This document shows, one piece after another, positions 60,963-64,000 of a DNA stretch of 64,000 bases. A model generated the notes under the pieces. It ran no database searches. It was not told the DNA's origin and worked only from the letters and a program-made list of their open reading frames with translations. Every line of letters begins with the position of its first letter. Within the stretch, counting starts at the first letter, position 1. Source of the stretch: Dyella_A sp050749815 (GTDB lineage: Bacteria; Pseudomonadota; Gammaproteobacteria; Xanthomonadales; Rhodanobacteraceae); assembly GCF_050749815.1 (NCBI RefSeq), contig NZ_CP192735.1, forward strand, positions 2,790,001 through 2,854,000. The letters run 5' to 3'. Both the position numbers and the translations under genes were made by a program.

Positions 60963-61447
60963 GGGGCCATCTCCAGCGCCCGGCCGGCGTCCGGTCCGGG
61001 CGTCTGCACGAACGCCGACGACGGCGAGAAAGTGATCGCCACCAGTTCGCCCACCGCCGCCAGCAGGGCGCGCACGCGCGCCTCGGGCACGCCGATCAGG
61101 GCCAGCTCGGCGACCATCGCGTCGCGGTAGGCGGCGGCCAGCGCGAGATCGTCGCCGGCGATCGGCACGACCTGCGCGTCCTCGCCCTTGATCTGCACCG
61201 AGCGATGCGTGCTCGGCCGGGTGAACACCACCGCCACGCGGCGGTTGTCGCGGATGTCCTCGAGCAGCTCGTCCGCCTGGCAGGCCACCACCAGCACCGC
61301 CAGGCGTGCACCGCCGGGATCGACCCGGCAGCCCTGCGCGCGCACCAGCGCCGGGCGATGCTCGGCGTTGCGGGTGGCGGCGATGATCGACACCGCGCCC
61401 TGCAGCAAACCGGCGAGCTCGTCATCGATGCGGGTGGCAGCGGGCAC
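60959..61447 (-). CDS. PNPOx-like flavin split-barrel protein
   Basis: 162 residues from a GTG (61445-61447) with GAGG six bases upstream; an extension to 61564 would overlap the divergent gene. Features of a PNPOx-like FMN-binding barrel: a start helix (ATRIDDELAGLLQGAVSIIAATR), RPALVRAQGCRVDPGGARLAVLVV, IRDNRRVAVVFTRPSTHRSVQIKG and a C-terminal helix. It is related to pyridoxamine-phosphate oxidase-like proteins of unknown substrate. It overlaps the GAF regulator by 4 nt and is divergent from the fRMsr gene at 82 nt. Confidence 0.82.
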   Translation of the reverse strand: MPAATRIDDELAGLLQGAVSIIAATRNAEHRPALVRAQGCRVDPGGARLAVLVVACQADELLEDIRDNRRVAVVFTRPSTHRSVQIKGEDAQVVPIAGDDLALAAAYRDAMVAELALIGVPEARVRALLAAVGELVAITFSPSSAFVQTPGPDAGRALEMAP

Positions 61448-61529
61448 GGCAATCCTCGTCCAGCGATGGGGCACGGCGGGCAGCGGGGTTCCCGGCGCAT
61501 AATAGGCGCTTCGCCCTCCGGGACCACCC

Positions 61530-62024
61530 ATGTTCCACGTCGCTTCCAACCCGCATGCCGGCAAGCGCGAGCTCTACGCCGAAATCGCCGAACTGGCGCA
61601 GGGCCTGCTGGCCGGCGAGCGCGACCTGATCGCCAATGCCGCCAATTTCAGCGCCCTGCTGTTCCACAGCCTGCCGGACCTCAACTGGGCCGGCTTCTAT
61701 TTCTACGACGGCAGCGAGCTGGTGGTCGGCCCGTTCCAGGGCAAGCCGGCGTGCATCCGCATCGCGCTGGGCCGCGGCGTGTGCGGCACGGCCGCGCAGA
61801 CGCGCCAGACCCAGCTGGTAATGGACGTGCACGCGTTCGAGGGGCACATCGCCTGCGATGCCGCATCCAACTCGGAGATCGTGGTGCCGCTGGTGAAGGC
61901 CGACGGCTCGCTGCTCGGAGTATGGGACGTGGACAGCCCGCTCGCCGGTCGCTTCGACGACGAGGACCGCGCCGGCATGGAGGCGCTGTGCGCCGTGTTC
62001 ATGCGGGCAGTCGAGGCCGCCTGA
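61530..62024 (+). CDS. msrC: Free methionine-(R)-sulfoxide reductase, GAF type
   Basis: 164 residues, a single GAF domain. The three family Cys are present with the E. coli spacing: C75 (GKPACIRI), C85 (GRGVCGTA) and C109 (HIACDAAS). NSEIVVPLVKADGSLLGVWDVDS follows. The enzyme reduces free Met-R-sulfoxide using thioredoxin. It lies divergent from the PNPOx-GAF pair across 82 nt and next to a hemerythrin gene, all with redox themes. Cytoplasmic. Confidence 0.95.
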   Translation: MFHVASNPHAGKRELYAEIAELAQGLLAGERDLIANAANFSALLFHSLPDLNWAGFYFYDGSELVVGPFQGKPACIRIALGRGVCGTAAQTRQTQLVMDVHAFEGHIACDAASNSEIVVPLVKADGSLLGVWDVDSPLAGRFDDEDRAGMEALCAVFMRAVEAA

Positions 62025-62071
62025 TCACCCGCGACCGCGCAGCGGCATAGTGTCGCAAGGATTCTTGCGAA

Positions 62072-62713
62072 TCAGCCCGCGCGCGGCTGCCGCAGCAGTT
62101 CGAGCACGCGTGCGCGCGCCTCGTCGACGCCGGTCGGCGCGCTGGAAGAAAACCCCTGCACGGTGGCCTGGCGCCCCTCGTTGACGAACTGCCGGCGCAT
62201 CGCCGCCACCGTCTGCATCGCCTGGCTGCGCGAGAGTTTGTCGGCCTTGGTCAGCAGCAGGTGGCAGGGCAGCGCGGTGGCGAAGCAGAAGTCCAGCATC
62301 ATCCGGTCGAACTCCTTCAGCGGATGACGGATGTCCGCGATCAGCACCACGCCGCGCAGGCTGCGGCGCTGGTGCAGATAGGCGTCGATCTCGGTCTTCC
62401 AGTGTGCGCGCAGATCTTCCGGCACCTTGGCGTAGCCGTAGCCGGGCAGGTCGATCAGGCGCGCATCGAACGGCGCCTCGCCCTCCACCGGCGGCAACGG
62501 CGGCAGCGAAAACGCCACCATCTGCTGGGTGCGACCCGGCGTCTTGGAAGTGCGCGCCAGACCACGATGGCCGGTGAGCGCGTTCAGCGCACTGGACTTG
62601 CCGGCGTTGGAGCGGCCGGCGAACGCCACCTCCGCTCCCTGGTCGGCGGGCAGCTGGCTGATGCGATGGGCAGCGAGCACGAACTGCGCGCCCTGGAGCG
62701 GATTGGAAGACAT
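62072..62713 (-). CDS. engB: Ribosome biogenesis GTPase EngB (YsxC/YihA)
   Basis: 213 residues. G1 GRSNAGKSS, G2 TPGRTQQ, G3 DLPGYGYAKV and G4 TKADKLS are in order, with the SSSAPTGVDE G5. This essential GTPase helps 50S assembly. It is divergent from the cytochrome c4 gene, with a 112-nt gap; engB next to cytochrome c4 is a usual arrangement in gammaproteobacteria. Confidence 0.96.
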   Translation of the reverse strand: MSSNPLQGAQFVLAAHRISQLPADQGAEVAFAGRSNAGKSSALNALTGHRGLARTSKTPGRTQQMVAFSLPPLPPVEGEAPFDARLIDLPGYGYAKVPEDLRAHWKTEIDAYLHQRRSLRGVVLIADIRHPLKEFDRMMLDFCFATALPCHLLLTKADKLSRSQAMQTVAAMRRQFVNEGRQATVQGFSSSAPTGVDEARARVLELLRQPRAG

Positions 62714-62825
62714 GGGAATGGTTTGACCGGTCAGGGTGGCACGGCGATAATTCTGCGGTTTCTGCCCAAGGCAAGCCGCGCGGCGGCTTCACGGCAGTAT
62801 CTGCAGTCTTTCAGGAGACAAGTGT

Positions 62826-63617
62826 ATGAGTTTTCGGCCCGCCGATTTTCGGCACGCTGTGCTTGGGGCGGCTGTCGCCCTCACCTTCGCGCTGTCCGCC
62901 GGCGCGGTGATGGCCCAGGACGCCAAGCCCGCCGCTGCTTCCAGCGCGGCGCCGGCAGCGGCCGGCAGCGCAGCGGCGCCTGCGGCAGCAGCGCCCGCCG
63001 AAGCGGCGACTGCGGCGACTGCGGCGGTCAAGCCCGGTGATGCCACCGCCGGCCAGGGCAAGGCGGCCGTGTGCGGTGCCTGCCACGGCATCGACGGCAA
63101 CTCGGCCGATCCGCAGTATCCGAAGCTCGCCGGCCAGCACGAGGCGTACATCGCCCGCCAGCTGACCAACTTCAAGGCCGCCAAGCGGCAGAACCCGATC
63201 ATGCTCGGCATGGCCTCCCCGCTGTCCGAGCAGGACATGCACGACATCGGCGCCTACTTCGCCACCAAGGTGTCGCGTCCGGGCGTCGCCGACGAGGCGC
63301 TGGTCGAGCACGGCCAGAAGCTCTACCGCGAGGGCGACGTGGAGCGCGGCATTCCGGCCTGCATGGCCTGTCACCTCACCGACGGCCGCGGCAATCCGGG
63401 CGCGATCTACCCGCAGCTCGCCGGCCAGCACGCGCAGTACATCGAGGCCACGCTGAAGTCCTGGCACGATGGCACCGTGTGGGGCGACGACGCCCACGCG
63501 CAGATCATGCCGGCGATCGCCAAGAAGCTCGATGCCAAGGACATCACCGCGCTGGCCAGCTACATCGAGGGCCTGCACTCGGCCGACAGCGGCGACACCG
63601 CTACCGCGGCGCCCTGA
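62826..63617 (+). CDS. Periplasmic dihaem cytochrome c4
   Basis: 263 residues: a signal peptide (cut near VMA), an Ala/Pro-rich linker of about 40 residues, then two cytochrome c domains. Haem motifs are CGACH in the first half (AAVCGACHGIDGNS) and CMACH in the second (PACMACHLTDGRG), each with a distal Met (for example NPIMLGM). It carries electrons from the bc1 complex towards terminal oxidases. Gene neighbours engB and a DsbA-like lipoprotein are the usual ones. It is followed by a hairpin with a T-tract. Confidence 0.93.
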   Translation: MSFRPADFRHAVLGAAVALTFALSAGAVMAQDAKPAAASSAAPAAAGSAAAPAAAAPAEAATAATAAVKPGDATAGQGKAAVCGACHGIDGNSADPQYPKLAGQHEAYIARQLTNFKAAKRQNPIMLGMASPLSEQDMHDIGAYFATKVSRPGVADEALVEHGQKLYREGDVERGIPACMACHLTDGRGNPGAIYPQLAGQHAQYIEATLKSWHDGTVWGDDAHAQIMPAIAKKLDAKDITALASYIEGLHSADSGDTATAAP

Positions 63618-63627
63618 TCGACCCACA

Positions 63628-63657
63628 CGCCGACCTCCGGGTCGGCGTTGTCGTTTT
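63628..63657 (+). terminator. Terminator after cytochrome c4
   Basis: CGCCGACC / GGTCGGCG with a 4-nt loop, followed by TTGTCGTTTT. Acceptable intrinsic terminator, with an interrupted T-tract. Confidence 0.7.
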
Positions 63658-63705
63658 ACCCTGTGCGTTCGTAACTCCCGCTGTCGACACCCCAAGGACA
63701 TCCCC

Positions 63706-64000
63706 ATGCTGAAGCGCCTGCCGATCCTGTGTTTCGCCCTGCTCGCCCTCACCGCGTGCAGCCACGACAGCAACAGCCCGGCGCCGACCGCTTCCGCTCC
63801 CTCGTCCACCGCGAGCGCGCCCGCGCAGGCTCCGGCCGCCGCACCGGCCGCCGCCAGCACGGCCGCTGCGGCGACCACCAGCGCGGCACCGGCATCGACG
63901 GCCGCCACGCCGGCGACCGCGATCACCACGGCTGCGGCAGCGGCGCCCGCCGATGTGCCCGCCTTCGTCGAGGATCCGAAATGGGTCGAGGGCAAGAACT
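63706..64000 (+). CDS. DsbA-like thiol:disulfide interchange lipoprotein (cut by window edge)
   Basis: Only the first 98 codons are present. A signal with the lipobox LALTAC gives a lipid Cys near residue 18. A long Ala/Ser/Thr/Pro linker of about 70 residues follows (low complexity), then FVEDPKWVEGKN, the beginning of the folded part. The thioredoxin-like domain and its CxxC lie beyond the edge. The DsbA identity rests on position after cytochrome c4 and on the lipid-linker layout, so it is an inference. AAGGA precedes the ATG. Confidence 0.6.
   Translation, partial: MLKRLPILCFALLALTACSHDSNSPAPTASAPSSTASAPAQAPAAAPAAASTAAAATTSAAPASTAATPATAITTAAAAAPADVPAFVEDPKWVEGKN

Overview
The window is a GC-rich (roughly two-thirds G+C by eye), gene-dense piece of a gammaproteobacterial chromosome, most like the Xanthomonadales and probably Rhodanobacteraceae (Rhodanobacter/Dyella-like). 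This is inferred from gene content: adjacent trxA-rho, ftsEX with rpoH nearby, plant-type gshA, QEGLA-motif protein, Grx4 with a rhodanese tail, engB with cytochrome c4 and a DsbA-like lipoprotein. GTG and TTG starts are frequent. I see no phage, insertion sequence, integrase, CRISPR array, tRNA or rRNA. It reads as core genome with a few accessory insertions.

Region 1 (1-10.5 kb): cell-envelope and stress genes. MscS channel (cut by the left edge), two paralogous DUF2884 exported proteins around a DUF2845 protein and a small helical protein, a periplasmic peroxiredoxin with a membrane-protein partner, YihY and glycine-zipper proteins, UspA, a zinc alcohol dehydrogenase divergent from a diiron desaturase-like protein, and two lipoproteins. 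Region 2 (10.6-17.1 kb): an MFS exporter, an exported esterase and an exported GH43 + F5/8C + FN3 glycosidase, then a repeat doublet, a GST and a small ElaB-like membrane protein. Region 3 (17.1-25 kb): central carbon metabolism (aceE, maeB), a QEGLA putative metalloprotease with a small membrane protein, and rsgA.

Region 4 (25-35.4 kb): AlaA-type aminotransferase, SGNH hydrolase, LpxH-like phosphoesterase, a TetR-SDR pair with a long operator-like palindrome, a three-domain glutaredoxin fusion, AMP nucleosidase, DegV protein, another SDR and a lipoprotein/ABC-ATPase pair. Region 5 (35.4-44.6 kb): sppA, a MATE exporter, a DUF3667 zinc-ribbon membrane protein, priA (preceded by an inverted pair of consensus DnaA boxes), transaldolase and rpoH, which has a perfect CIRCE element in its leader.

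Region 6 (44.9-53.5 kb): a PKHD-type hydroxylase, ung, a two-receiver response regulator, ftsX, ftsE, rhlB, trxA and rho. Region 7 (53.7-64 kb): gshA, a second type of palindromic repeat doublet, an M3 peptidase lipoprotein, bioD, a redox cluster (hemerythrin, PNPOx-GAF regulator, small flavin-barrel protein, free-Met-R-sulfoxide reductase), engB, cytochrome c4 and the start of a DsbA-like lipoprotein.

Most convergent gene pairs are separated by clear bidirectional hairpin terminators. The strongest leads are regulatory: CIRCE on rpoH, the TetR operator, the DnaA-box pair before priA, and a long inverted repeat between rhlB and trxA. On the protein side they are the cysteine-free A-type domain inside the glutaredoxin fusion, the receiver domain without a phospho-acceptor Asp, the disordered tails on both Rho and RhlB, and the PNPOx/GAF/fRMsr cluster. 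I found no convincing wholly new multi-gene system.
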